Source: Thauera sp. 2A1 (lineage in GTDB: Bacteria > Pseudomonadota > Gammaproteobacteria > Burkholderiales > Rhodocyclaceae). From it: DNA of 64,000 nt. How positions within the stretch are numbered: position 1 is the stretch's first letter; every line of letters starts with the position of its first letter. The DNA lies in contig NZ_SSXV01000014.1 of assembly GCF_009469595.2 (NCBI RefSeq), forward strand, positions 59,016-123,015, given 5' to 3'. The notes beneath the pieces were generated by a model. That model did no database searches. It was not told the DNA's origin and worked only from the letters and a program-made list of their open reading frames with translations. Of this stretch, positions 1 to 8,949 are shown in pieces. Both the position numbers and the translations under genes were made by a program.

Positions 1-1716
1 GAGGATCTGCTCGCCATCCGCGCCCGCATGATCGGCATCGGCTCCATCGGCGGCAAGGCGGCCGGCATGCTGCTGGCGCGGGCCATCCTGCGCCACGACC
101 TGCCCTCCCTGCACGAGCGGCTCGAGGCGCACGACTCCTTCTTCGTCGGCACCGAGGTGTTCGACACCTTCTTCGTCCATAACCGGCTGTGGTGGATCCG
201 TCGCCAACAGCGCGAATCCGACACCTTCCTGCAGGGGCTGGACGAAGCGCGCGAACGCATCCTGCAGGGCGCGTTCCCGGCCTCGACCGTGCGCCAGTTC
301 GAGGCCATGCTGGATTACTTCGGCGAGTGGCCTTTCATCGTCCGCTCCAGCTCGCGGCTGGAGGACCGCTACGGCAACGCCTTCGCCGGGCAGTACGACA
401 GCGTGTTCTGCGTGAACCAGGGCCCGCGCGACAAGCGCCTTGCCGACCTGCTCGATGCGGTGCGCCAGGTCTATGCCAGCACGCTGAGCGAGCAGGCGCT
501 GCGCTACCGCCAGCGCCGCGGCCTGCTGCACGAGCACGAGCAGATGGCGCTGCTGATCATGCGGGTGTCGGGCACCGGCGGGCGGCGCTACTTCCATCCG
601 CACGCTGCAGGCGTCGGGCTGTCGGTGAATCCCTACCCGTGGAATCCGCAGATCGACATGCGCGCCGGCGTGCTCCGGCTGGTGGCGGGCCTGGGCACGC
701 GCGCGGTGGATCGGAGCGACGACGACTACACGCGGTTGATCGCGCTCAATGCGCCCTCGTTGCGACCCGAGACCAATTTCGGCGCCATCGCCCGCCATGC
801 CCAGCGGCGCATGGATGCGCTCGACCTGCAGCAGAACCGGCTGGTGTCCGGGCCGTTCGCCGAGCTGGTGATGGGCGCGGATGATTTCCCCTTCGCGCTG
901 TTCACGAGTCGCGACACCAGCCACGAGCGCGGCGAGGGCCCTGCCTTCCTGACGTTTGACGGGCTGGTGTCGCGCACCGGCTTCGTCGACGACATGCGTG
1001 CGCTGCTCGCAACGCTGCATGCCGCCTACGCTCACCCGGTGGAGGTCGAGTTCGCGCTCAACTGCACGCCGGGCGGCGGTTACCGCATCAATCTGCTGCA
1101 GTGCCGTCCGCTGCAGATCCGCAACAGTGAAGGCGCCAGCGCGGTGCAGCCGCCGGCGGGCGTGCCGCAGGTGCTGGCCGCACGCGGCGCGGTGATCGGG
1201 CCGGGGCGGGTCATTCACCCGCAGCGCATCGTGCTGGTGCGTCTCGCGCAGTACGGCCGCCTCGGCCAGGCCGACCGCCTCGCCGTGACGCGCGTGCTCG
1301 GCCGCCTCAACCAGGTGAGCGAAGGGCGCTGCCTGCTGCTGCTGGGGCCCGGGCGCTGGGGTTCGCGCGACCTGTGGCTGGGCATACCGGTCGTCTTCGC
1401 CGAGATCAACCACGTCGCCGCGCTGTGCGAAATCGTCGCCATGCACGACAACCTGGTGCCCGACGTGTCCCTCGGCACCCACTTCCTCAACGAGCTGATC
1501 GAGGCCGACATGCTGTACTTCGCGCTGTTCCCGAAAGTTGCCGGCAACCATCTCGACGAGGAAGCGCTGTGTGCCTTCCCCAACCGGCTCGTCGAGCTGC
1601 TGCCCGATGCCGCGCGCTGGGCCGACATGGTGCACGTGGTCGACCTCGAGCCGGGTCGGGCGACGCTTTACGCCGACGCCGAACGCCAGCAGGTGGTGCT
1701 GACCCTGGGCGGATGA
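1..1716 (+). CDS. PEP/pyruvate-binding domain protein (5' truncated by window edge)
   Basis: The frame is open from base 1, and the first ATG (28) lies inside a GGKAAG glycine-rich motif typical of the nucleotide-binding domain of PEP synthase and pyruvate phosphate dikinase. The true start is therefore probably to the left of the window. About 350 residues resemble the PPDK N-terminal ATP-grasp domain: an IVRSSSRLED segment, then an EFALN...LLQCRPLQ segment that usually closes this domain. The last 200 residues contain a GPGRWGSRD motif and no recognisable phospho-histidine or PEP-binding domain. It is therefore not a full PEP synthase but a shorter relative of unknown reaction. Nothing in the neighbourhood fixes its pathway. 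The domain call is fairly safe; function is unknown. Confidence 0.7.
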   Translation, partial: EDLLAIRARMIGIGSIGGKAAGMLLARAILRHDLPSLHERLEAHDSFFVGTEVFDTFFVHNRLWWIRRQQRESDTFLQGLDEARERILQGAFPASTVRQFEAMLDYFGEWPFIVRSSSRLEDRYGNAFAGQYDSVFCVNQGPRDKRLADLLDAVRQVYASTLSEQALRYRQRRGLLHEHEQMALLIMRVSGTGGRRYFHPHAAGVGLSVNPYPWNPQIDMRAGVLRLVAGLGTRAVDRSDDDYTRLIALNAPSLRPETNFGAIARHAQRRMDALDLQQNRLVSGPFAELVMGADDFPFALFTSRDTSHERGEGPAFLTFDGLVSRTGFVDDMRALLATLHAAYAHPVEVEFALNCTPGGGYRINLLQCRPLQIRNSEGASAVQPPAGVPQVLAARGAVIGPGRVIHPQRIVLVRLAQYGRLGQADRLAVTRVLGRLNQVSEGRCLLLLGPGRWGSRDLWLGIPVVFAEINHVAALCEIVAMHDNLVPDVSLGTHFLNELIEADMLYFALFPKVAGNHLDEEALCAFPNRLVELLPDAARWADMVHVVDLEPGRATLYADAERQQVVLTLGG

Positions 1717-1845
1717 TCGCGGGAGCGCGCTGCCGGTCGTGTGCCCGGGGTAGTCCATGAGCAACGATGCGGCGTCTTGAGTAAGATTCGAGAATCCTGA
1801 AACGATGGGCAATGGCGTACGGCCAGATGCCGCATTGCTCTTATC

Positions 1846-1865
1846 CCTCCCCTTTTCGGGGGAGG
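1846..1865. repeat. Short hairpin upstream of ovoA
   Basis: A perfect 7-bp inverted repeat (CCTCCCC / GGGGAGG) with a 6-base loop ends 27 bases before the chosen ovoA start. No T-run follows, so it is a weak candidate for a terminator of the upstream gene. It could also influence ovoA translation. Function is unknown. Confidence 0.35.
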
Positions 1866-1892
1866 CACTCCGCCACTCTCGGGAAACGCAAG

Positions 1893-4061
1893 ATGTGCGA
1901 TCTCAAACAACCCGCCGGTTCATCCCCTGTGCAAGGCGCTGTGCCGCGCACGCTTTTCCCGCGCACACCCTTCCTCGCCGGCACTGACGTCGAGGCCAAG
2001 CGGCGGGAGCTGCTCGACTACTTCCACGCGACCTTCGACCGCTATGAGTCGCTCTTCGAGGTGCTCAACGGCGACGAGGCCTACTACAGGAAGCCGATCA
2101 GCCTGCGCCACCCGCTGATCTTCTACTTCGGCCACACCGCGACCTTCTTCATCAACAAGTTCATGCTCGCCGGTCTCATCGAGCAGCGCATCGACCCGCG
2201 CCTCGAATCCATGTTCGCCGTCGGCGTCGACGAGATGAGCTGGGACGACCTCGACGACACCCGCTACGACTGGCCCACCGTCGCCGAAGTCGCCGAATAC
2301 CGCAGGAAGGTGAGGGCGGTGGTCGACCGCGTGATCCGGGAGACGCCCTTCACGCTGCCGATCGGCTGGAAGGATCCCTTCTGGGCGGTGGTCATGGGCA
2401 TCGAGCACGAGCGCATCCACCTCGAGACCTCCTCGGTGCTGATGCGCCAGCATGCGCTGCAGTATGTGCAGCCGCATCCCGCCTGGCAGCCCTGCACCGA
2501 GCACGGCGAGCCGCCGGCCAACGTGCTGGTCGACATCCCCGCCGGCGTCGTGCAGCTGGGCCGCGCCTTCGACGAGCCCATCTACGGCTGGGACAACGAA
2601 TACGGTCATCATCGCGCCGAGGTGCCTGCGTTCCAGGCAGCCCGCTACCTCGTGAGCAACCGTGAATACCTCGCCTTCGTCGAGGCCGGCGGCTATGCCG
2701 ACGACAGCGTATGGGACGAGGAAGGCCTGGGCTGGAAGCGCTTCGCCCGCGCCGAACATCCCACCTTCTGGGTGCCCGACGGCGCCGGCTGGAAGCTGCG
2801 CCTGATGGCCGAAGAGGTGCCAATGCGCTGGGACTGGCCGGTGGAGGTCAATTGCCTGGAGGCGCGCGCCTTCTGCCGCTGGAAGGCACGCGAGACCGGC
2901 CAGCCGGTACGCCTGCCGACCGAGGACGAATGGAACCGCATCCACGACCATGTCGGCCTCGCCGACGTGCCGCACGACGCCCCCGCCAACGCCAATCTGC
3001 ACCTGGATCACTGGGCCTCGAGCTGCCCGGTGACGCGCTTCGCCCACGGCGAGCTGTTCGACGTGGTCGGCAATGTCTGGCAATGGTGCGAGACGCCGAC
3101 CTATCCCTTCGACGGCTTCGACGTGCACCCGATCTACGATGACTTCACCACCCCGACCTTCGACGACCGCCACGGCATCATCAAGGGTGGAAGCTGGATT
3201 TCGGCGGGCAACGAATCGCGCCACGCCTCGCGCTACGCCTTCCGCCGTCACTTCTTCCAGCACGCGGGCTTCCGCTACATCGTCAGCGATGCGCCGGCGC
3301 TCAACCCGGCCTCGACCTACGAGACCGACGCGCTGCTGTCGCAGTACGCCGAGTTCCACTATGGCGACGAGGCCTTCGGCGTGCCCAACTTCCCGAAGGC
3401 GCTGGCCGACATCGCCATCGCGGCCCAGCGCCGCTTCGGCAAGGGCAGGTTCGGCCGCGCGCTGGACCTGGGCTGCGCCACGGGCCGCGCCAGCTTCGAG
3501 CTGGCGCGCGCCTTCGAGCACGTGGTCGGCATCGACTTCTCGGCGCGCTTCATCCAGGCCGGCGTCAAGCTCGCCGAAACCGGCGTGCTGCGCTACACGA
3601 TGCCCGACGAGGGTGAGCTGGTGACCTACCACGAGCGCCGGCTGGATGCGCTCGGCCTCGCCGGGACCGCCGGCCGCGTCGAGTTCTGGCAAGGCGACGC
3701 CTGCAACCTGAAGGACGTCTTCACCGGCTTCGACCTCATCCTCGCCGCAAACCTGATCGACCGCCTGTACAGCCCGCGCCGCTTCCTCGCCGACGTCACG
3801 CGCCGGCTCAACCCCGGCGGCCTGCTGCTGATCGCCTCGCCCTACACCTGGCTGGAAGAGCACACCAAGCGCGAGGAATGGATCGGCGGCTTCAAGAAGG
3901 ATGGCGAGTCCTACACCACCCTCGACGGCCTCAAGGACCTGCTCGCCGCCGACTTCGAGCTGGTGCAGGGACCGCAGTCCGTGCCGTTCGTGATCCGCGA
4001 AACGCGGCGCAAGCACCAGCACACGCTGTCTGAACTGACCATCTGGAGACGCCGCGCATGA
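1893..4061 (+). CDS. ovoA: Ovothiol biosynthesis enzyme OvoA (5-histidylcysteine sulfoxide synthase / methyltransferase)
   Basis: About 722 residues in three parts. An N-terminal DinB-like domain carries the iron-binding HX3HXE motif (H172, H176, E178 from the chosen start). A central formylglycine-enzyme (sulfatase-modifying) domain follows (GNVWQWCETP, IKGGSW). The C-terminal SAM methyltransferase has LDLGCATGRASFELA. This is the OvoA architecture: the iron domains join cysteine and histidine with oxygen, and the methyltransferase N-methylates the mercaptohistidine. The ATG at 1893 was chosen because the 27 residues added by the ATG at 1812 translate a hairpin and look non-coding. The stop overlaps the start of the next gene (ATGA), implying translational coupling. 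The family call is strong; the start is less sure. Confidence 0.9.
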   Translation: MCDLKQPAGSSPVQGAVPRTLFPRTPFLAGTDVEAKRRELLDYFHATFDRYESLFEVLNGDEAYYRKPISLRHPLIFYFGHTATFFINKFMLAGLIEQRIDPRLESMFAVGVDEMSWDDLDDTRYDWPTVAEVAEYRRKVRAVVDRVIRETPFTLPIGWKDPFWAVVMGIEHERIHLETSSVLMRQHALQYVQPHPAWQPCTEHGEPPANVLVDIPAGVVQLGRAFDEPIYGWDNEYGHHRAEVPAFQAARYLVSNREYLAFVEAGGYADDSVWDEEGLGWKRFARAEHPTFWVPDGAGWKLRLMAEEVPMRWDWPVEVNCLEARAFCRWKARETGQPVRLPTEDEWNRIHDHVGLADVPHDAPANANLHLDHWASSCPVTRFAHGELFDVVGNVWQWCETPTYPFDGFDVHPIYDDFTTPTFDDRHGIIKGGSWISAGNESRHASRYAFRRHFFQHAGFRYIVSDAPALNPASTYETDALLSQYAEFHYGDEAFGVPNFPKALADIAIAAQRRFGKGRFGRALDLGCATGRASFELARAFEHVVGIDFSARFIQAGVKLAETGVLRYTMPDEGELVTYHERRLDALGLAGTAGRVEFWQGDACNLKDVFTGFDLILAANLIDRLYSPRRFLADVTRRLNPGGLLLIASPYTWLEEHTKREEWIGGFKKDGESYTTLDGLKDLLAADFELVQGPQSVPFVIRETRRKHQHTLSELTIWRRRA

Positions 4062-5149
4062 CGACCAATACGAACCTTTCCGTCGCCGACCGCGCCGCCG
4101 GCGCGCTGATGGGCGCCTTCATCGGCGACGCGCTGGCACTGGGGCCCCACTGGTACTACGACCTCGACGAGCTGCACGCGCGCTACGGCGAGTGGATCTC
4201 CGACTACACCGCGCCGATGTCCGACCATTACCACGCGGGAATGAAGGCGGGCGAATCCTCCCAGGCCGGTCTGCTGCTGCGCCTGACGCTGGAGTCGCTG
4301 GCGGCCTGCGGCGGCTACGACGAAGCCGACTTCTGCCGGTGCATGGACGAGGATTTCTTTCCGCACATCGATGGCGTGCCGATGCACGGCCCCGGCGGCT
4401 ACACCAGCCAGTCGATCCGCGAAGCCTGGCGCAAGCGCGTGCAGCAGGGCCTGCCCTGGGGCCAGGTCGCCGGCAACGCCGACACGACCGAGGCGGCCGA
4501 GCGCACGCTCGCCCTCGCGGTGCGCTACGCGCTCGACCCGTCCGCGCTCGCCGATGCGGTCACGCGCAACACCTTGCTCACGCAGACCGACGGTACGGTG
4601 GTGGCGATGACGGTCGCCTTCGGCGCGGTGCTCGGCATGCTGGTCGAAGGCCACGCGCTCGACGCCTCGATCTCGGCCAAGCTGATGGCCCGCGTGAAAG
4701 CCGGCGCGCTGCCTTTCCACACCGTGACCGTTGGCAACCTGCAGGCGCCGAAGCCGGGCGCGGCCGAAGCCCCGACGCTCGGCCGCTTTCCCTCGCCCGA
4801 CGCGCTGCTCACGCCCTCGGCGATCGCCCGCGCCGCGCTCGACCCTGACATCCGCATCGAACCGGCGTGGAAGGTGTCGCTGGTGTATGGCATGCCCTGC
4901 GCGGTGTATCACCAGTTCCAGCCGGCCTACTATCTCGCCGCACGCTTCGCCGGCGACTTCGAATCCGCCGTGTTGCATGCGGTCAATGGCGGCGGCCAGA
5001 ACCTCGCGCGGGCGATGCTGACGGGGGCGCTGGTGGGGGCGCAGGTCGGGATCGACGGTATTCCGCAGCGCTTCATTGAAGGGCTGGAGGAGCGGGAGTG
5101 GCTGCTGGCACTGGTGCGCGGCGTCGCGGCGGAAGCGGCAGGTGCTTGA
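4058..5149 (+). CDS. ADP-ribosylglycohydrolase-fold protein coupled to ovoA, metal-site residues missing
   Basis: The 363-residue protein starts on the ATG that overlaps the ovoA stop. The N-terminus (DRAAGALMGAFIGDALALG) and C-terminus (TGALVGAQVGI) match the ADP-ribosylglycohydrolase (DraG/ARH) fold. The aspartates that hold the two magnesium ions in that family are largely absent. Where DDT is expected there is GESSQAG (residues 65-71), and where GGDTDT is expected there is GGGQNLA (311-317). Only the first GD (23-24) is clear. It is either a non-hydrolytic member or has another activity, and the overlap with ovoA suggests a role tied to ovothiol. The fold call is good; function is unknown. 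Confidence 0.75.
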   Translation: MTTNTNLSVADRAAGALMGAFIGDALALGPHWYYDLDELHARYGEWISDYTAPMSDHYHAGMKAGESSQAGLLLRLTLESLAACGGYDEADFCRCMDEDFFPHIDGVPMHGPGGYTSQSIREAWRKRVQQGLPWGQVAGNADTTEAAERTLALAVRYALDPSALADAVTRNTLLTQTDGTVVAMTVAFGAVLGMLVEGHALDASISAKLMARVKAGALPFHTVTVGNLQAPKPGAAEAPTLGRFPSPDALLTPSAIARAALDPDIRIEPAWKVSLVYGMPCAVYHQFQPAYYLAARFAGDFESAVLHAVNGGGQNLARAMLTGALVGAQVGIDGIPQRFIEGLEEREWLLALVRGVAAEAAGA

Positions 5150-5201
5150 GGCTGTTCCTTCGAAGGCGAGCATGCGCGTTGCCGGCAGCCCATTTCCAGC
5201 C

Positions 5202-6413
5202 TCAGTGAGCCGGAATCCTTTTCTCTTCGATTGTGAGTGCCCGCAGGAGGACCATTCCGCCAAGCATGACGACGGCCGTCACGACCAGAGCCGCGTCGTA
5301 GCTGCCGGTCGCGGTGGCGATGCAGCCAGCCATGGCCGGAGCGCAGATCTGTGCCGCGCCATAGCTGAGCGTCATGCGTGCCATGGCCTTCGCGGGATTG
5401 GCCGGGAAATGGCGCCCGATCAGCGTCAGCGTGAGGCTGACGATGCCGACGAACGTCGCGCCGAAAAGGATCGCTCCCAGCACGTTGGGCACGGCGCCAT
5501 CGGTCAACACCGGCACGATGATGGAAATCGTCTGCAGGCCGTAGGCGAGCATCAGGGCACGACTATGTCCCATCGAGCGGGCAAGGCGGTCCCACGCGAA
5601 GCTGGACGGGGCGGCGGCGAGGCCGACGATCACCCAGATCCAGCTTCCCTTGCCGGCGAGCAGGGGGCCTTTTTCAAGAATGGCGACGATGAAGGTGGCA
5701 CTGACGACGTAGCCGAAACCGGCGCAGAAGTACGCCGCGGTGAGGAGCCACAGCCAGCGCCTGCTCGGCGCGATCGGTGCGGGTGCCGGCCGGGCTGCGG
5801 CGTCCGTGGCCTGGACGACGGCGGGTGCAGGCAGATAGCACCATGCCGGCAGGAAGAAGACGGCGCCGAGGACGCAAAGGCCCATCCACTGCTCGTCCCA
5901 CGTGAGCCAGTCGACCATTGTGGCGACGGCGACGCCCGACACGACGATGCCCAGCCCGAGGCCCATGAAATGCAATCCAAGCTCCGGACGGTAGCCCTGG
6001 CGCATCAGCCAGTTCAGCACCAGGCCCGAGGCCAGCAGCAGGCCGGCCGCGCTGGAGAAACCTGCGGCGAATCGCAACCCGGCCCAGACCAGGACGTTGT
6101 CGGTGAGGGCCATGGCCCCGGTGCTCAAGACCGCAATGACCAGGCCCAGGCGGTAAAGCATGAACTTGCGGCCAAGGTCGCTAATGGAAGCGGCCAGCAG
6201 GGCCCCCGACAAGTAACCGGCGTAGTTGACGCTTGCCAGCCAGCCACCTGCCAGAGGCGACAAGCCCGCCTGATCGCGCATGACGGGCAGCATCGGCGTG
6301 TAGGCGAAGCGTGCCAGCCCCACGGTGAGAATGAGCGCGCAGATACCCGCGAGAACGACGCGATGGCGTTCATCCGGCTCAGTCTTCGTCATGGCCGCGG
6401 CCAAGGCATTCAT
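5202..6413 (-). CDS. MFS transporter, YbfB/YjiJ-like
   Basis: About 403 residues with some twelve hydrophobic segments. The start (GICALILTVGLARFAYTPMLPVM, broken here at LARFAYTPML) resembles the YbfB/YjiJ group of major facilitator proteins, whose substrates are mostly unknown. The frame is open upstream to 6605, but the extra residues are arginine-rich and polar. The ATG at 6413, just before the first membrane segment, is preferred; 6446 is an alternative, and neither has a strong ribosome site. The gene runs against the ovoA pair and is divergent from the OsmC-YcaO gene. Substrate is not inferable. Confidence 0.75.
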   Translation of the reverse strand: MNALAAAMTKTEPDERHRVVLAGICALILTVGLARFAYTPMLPVMRDQAGLSPLAGGWLASVNYAGYLSGALLAASISDLGRKFMLYRLGLVIAVLSTGAMALTDNVLVWAGLRFAAGFSSAAGLLLASGLVLNWLMRQGYRPELGLHFMGLGLGIVVSGVAVATMVDWLTWDEQWMGLCVLGAVFFLPAWCYLPAPAVVQATDAAARPAPAPIAPSRRWLWLLTAAYFCAGFGYVVSATFIVAILEKGPLLAGKGSWIWVIVGLAAAPSSFAWDRLARSMGHSRALMLAYGLQTISIIVPVLTDGAVPNVLGAILFGATFVGIVSLTLTLIGRHFPANPAKAMARMTLSYGAAQICAPAMAGCIATATGSYDAALVVTAVVMLGGMVLLRALTIEEKRIPAH

Positions 6414-6617
6414 GGGCGTTTCACTTGATCGAGTCACGCCGGTCATGCTAACGAATCTGCACGGGCCGCTCTTTCGATAGAAAGACGACATTTGTCGACG
6501 AAACGACATTTCCGCGTCGATGTGCGGGCTCATGTCCTTGCGTGGCTTGGGACGGCTGCGTTTCAGTCGGTGCAGCCTGCACCTTCCTGAACTGCTCCGA
6601 AGCACGGTTCTTCCACC

Positions 6618-8879
6618 GTGAAACCGGCGATAATGGCGGCCAATTCGTCTCGAACGCCATCTCTGGATTACCGCGTGGAAATTAAGGTCAATTTTCTCGA
6701 CAAGCTTCGTCTTGAAGCCAGGTTCGACGACTTCACGGTGGTGGCCGATCAGCCTATCCGCTACAAGGGCGATGGCTCGGCGCCGGGGCCGTTCGATTAC
6801 TTCCTGGCTTCGTCCGCCTTGTGTGCGGCGTATTTCGTGAAGCTGTATTGCGAGACGCGCAATATTCCGACCGACAACATCCGCCTGTCGCAGAACAACA
6901 TCGTTGATCCGGAGAACCGATACAAGCAGATTTTCAAGATCCAGGTCGAGTTGCCGGATGACATCTCCGCGGCGGACCGTCAGGGCATTCTGCGTTCCAT
7001 CGATCGGTGTACGGTCAAGAAGGTGGTGCAGACCGGGCCCGAGTTCGTCATCGAGGTGGTGGAGAATCTGGATGCCGATGCTCAGGCCCTGCTGACGCTG
7101 AATCCGGAATCCGAAGCCTGCACCTATATCGTGGGGAAGGATCTGCCGCTGGAGCAGACCATCGCCAATATGTCGCGGGTGCTGGCGGACCTGGGGATCA
7201 AGATCGAGATCGCGTCGTGGCGCAATCTGGTTCCCAATGTTTGGTCACTGCACATCCGCGATGCGCATTCGCCGATGTGTTTTACCAATGGCAAGGGCGC
7301 GAGCAAGGAAAGCGCGCTGGCGTCGGCCTTGGGTGAATTCATCGAGCGCACGAGCTGCAATCATTTCTATAACGACCAATTCTGGGGCGAGGAGATCGCC
7401 AACGCGCCGTTCGTGCACTATCCGGACGAGCGCTGGTTCAAGCCCGGCCCGGACGATGCCTTGCCCGTCGAGATTCTCGACGACTATTGCCTGGAGATTT
7501 ACGACCCGGATGGCGAGCTGCGTGGCTCGCATCTGTACGACACCAATTCCGGCAATGTGGAGCGCGGCATCTGCTCGCTGCCGTATGTCCGTCAGTCCGA
7601 CGGCGCGGTGGTCTATTTTCCGTCCAACCTCATCGACAACCTGTTCCTCAGCAACGGCATGAGCGCCGGCAACACGCTGGCCGAGGCAAAGGTGCAATGC
7701 CTGTCGGAGATCTTCGAGCGGGCGGTGAAACGCGAGATTCTCGAAGGCGAGCTCGCGCTGCCCGATGTGCCGCAGGAGGTGCTGGCGAAATATCCGGGGA
7801 TTCTCGCCGGCATCGAAGAGCTGGAGCGGCAGGGCTTTCCGGTGCTGGTGAAGGATGCGTCGCTGGGCGGACAGTTTCCGGTGATGTGCGTCACCTTGAT
7901 GAACCCGCGCACCGGCGGTGTGTTTGCCTCGTTCGGCGCGCACCCGAGCCTGGAAGTGGCGCTGGAACGCAGCCTGACCGAGTTGCTGCAAGGGCGAAGC
8001 TTTGAAGGCCTGAACGATCTGCCCCCGCCAACCTTTGAAAGCAACGCCGTCACCGAGCCCAACAACTTCGTCGAGCACTTCATCGACTCCAGCGGCGTGG
8101 TGTCGTGGCGCTTCTTCAGTGCCAAAGCCGATTTCGATTTCGTCGAGTGGGACTTTTCCGGCCATGGTGAAAACTCCAACGCGGACGAAGCCGCGACGCT
8201 GCTCGGCATTCTCGAGGAGATGGGCAAGGAAGTGTATATGGCGGTGTACGACCAGCTCGGCGCCACGGCCTGCCGCATCCTGGTGCCGGGATATTCCGAG
8301 GTCTATCCGGTGGAAGACCTGATCTGGGACAACACCAACAAGGCGCTGCTGTTCCGTGACGACATCCTGAACCTGCACCGGCTCGACGATTCGAGTCTGG
8401 AAGCGCTGCTTGAGCGTCTGGAAGCGAGCGAGCTTGATGATTACATTGACATCATTACCTTGATCGGCATCGAGTTCGACGAGAATACGGTCTGGGGTCA
8501 GTTGACGATTCTCGAGTTGAAGCTGCTGATCAATCTCGCCCTCAAGCAGTTCGAGGCGGCGAAGGAGCGTGTGGAGGCTTTCCTGCAATACAACGAGAAC
8601 ACGGTGGAGCGCGTTCTGTTCTACCAGGCCTTGAATGTGGTGCTGGAAGTGGTGCTGGACGATGAACTGGAACTCGACGACTACGAGGTCAATTTCCGCC
8701 GGATGTTCGGCAACCCGTGGATGGATGCGGTGTTGGGGTCGGTGGACGGCAGCGTGCGTTTCTTCGGCCTGACGCCGACGAGCTTGAAGCTGGAAGGGCT
8801 CGACAGGCACCAGCGGTTGATGGACAGCTACAAGAAGCTGCACGCGGCGCGCGCCAAGGTGGCGGCTCTGTCCGCTTAG
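6618..8879 (+). CDS. OsmC-YcaO fusion protein (putative ribosomal protein S12 methylthiotransferase accessory factor)
   Basis: 753 residues. Roughly 1-150 form an OsmC-like domain with its two characteristic cysteines visible (in SSALCAAYF and SIDRCTVKK). Residues ~175-750 match E. coli-type YcaO throughout, e.g. VWSLHIRDA, FTNGKGASKESALASALGE, IDNLFLSNGMSAGNT, LTELLQGR and the C-terminal helical repeat region. YcaO proteins activate amide carbonyls with ATP; the E. coli protein is linked to RimO-dependent beta-methylthiolation of ribosomal protein S12. OsmC domains reduce organic peroxides through paired cysteines. E. coli YcaO lacks the OsmC part. M6 is an alternative start. Domain calls are firm; the joint function is not established here. 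Confidence 0.85.
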   Translation: MKPAIMAANSSRTPSLDYRVEIKVNFLDKLRLEARFDDFTVVADQPIRYKGDGSAPGPFDYFLASSALCAAYFVKLYCETRNIPTDNIRLSQNNIVDPENRYKQIFKIQVELPDDISAADRQGILRSIDRCTVKKVVQTGPEFVIEVVENLDADAQALLTLNPESEACTYIVGKDLPLEQTIANMSRVLADLGIKIEIASWRNLVPNVWSLHIRDAHSPMCFTNGKGASKESALASALGEFIERTSCNHFYNDQFWGEEIANAPFVHYPDERWFKPGPDDALPVEILDDYCLEIYDPDGELRGSHLYDTNSGNVERGICSLPYVRQSDGAVVYFPSNLIDNLFLSNGMSAGNTLAEAKVQCLSEIFERAVKREILEGELALPDVPQEVLAKYPGILAGIEELERQGFPVLVKDASLGGQFPVMCVTLMNPRTGGVFASFGAHPSLEVALERSLTELLQGRSFEGLNDLPPPTFESNAVTEPNNFVEHFIDSSGVVSWRFFSAKADFDFVEWDFSGHGENSNADEAATLLGILEEMGKEVYMAVYDQLGATACRILVPGYSEVYPVEDLIWDNTNKALLFRDDILNLHRLDDSSLEALLERLEASELDDYIDIITLIGIEFDENTVWGQLTILELKLLINLALKQFEAAKERVEAFLQYNENTVERVLFYQALNVVLEVVLDDELELDDYEVNFRRMFGNPWMDAVLGSVDGSVRFFGLTPTSLKLEGLDRHQRLMDSYKKLHAARAKVAALSA

Positions 8880-8949
8880 GGGGAGGCGTCGCGGCTGCGG
8901 CAAGCGCAAGGCCGACTGGGGGTGGTGCCCCGCGTGCGTGGTTCACGAT

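Noticed and set aside
1920..4022. A 700-codon open frame on the minus strand opposite ovoA
   Set aside because: It is the antisense shadow of a well-conserved high-GC gene and has no recognisable domain.
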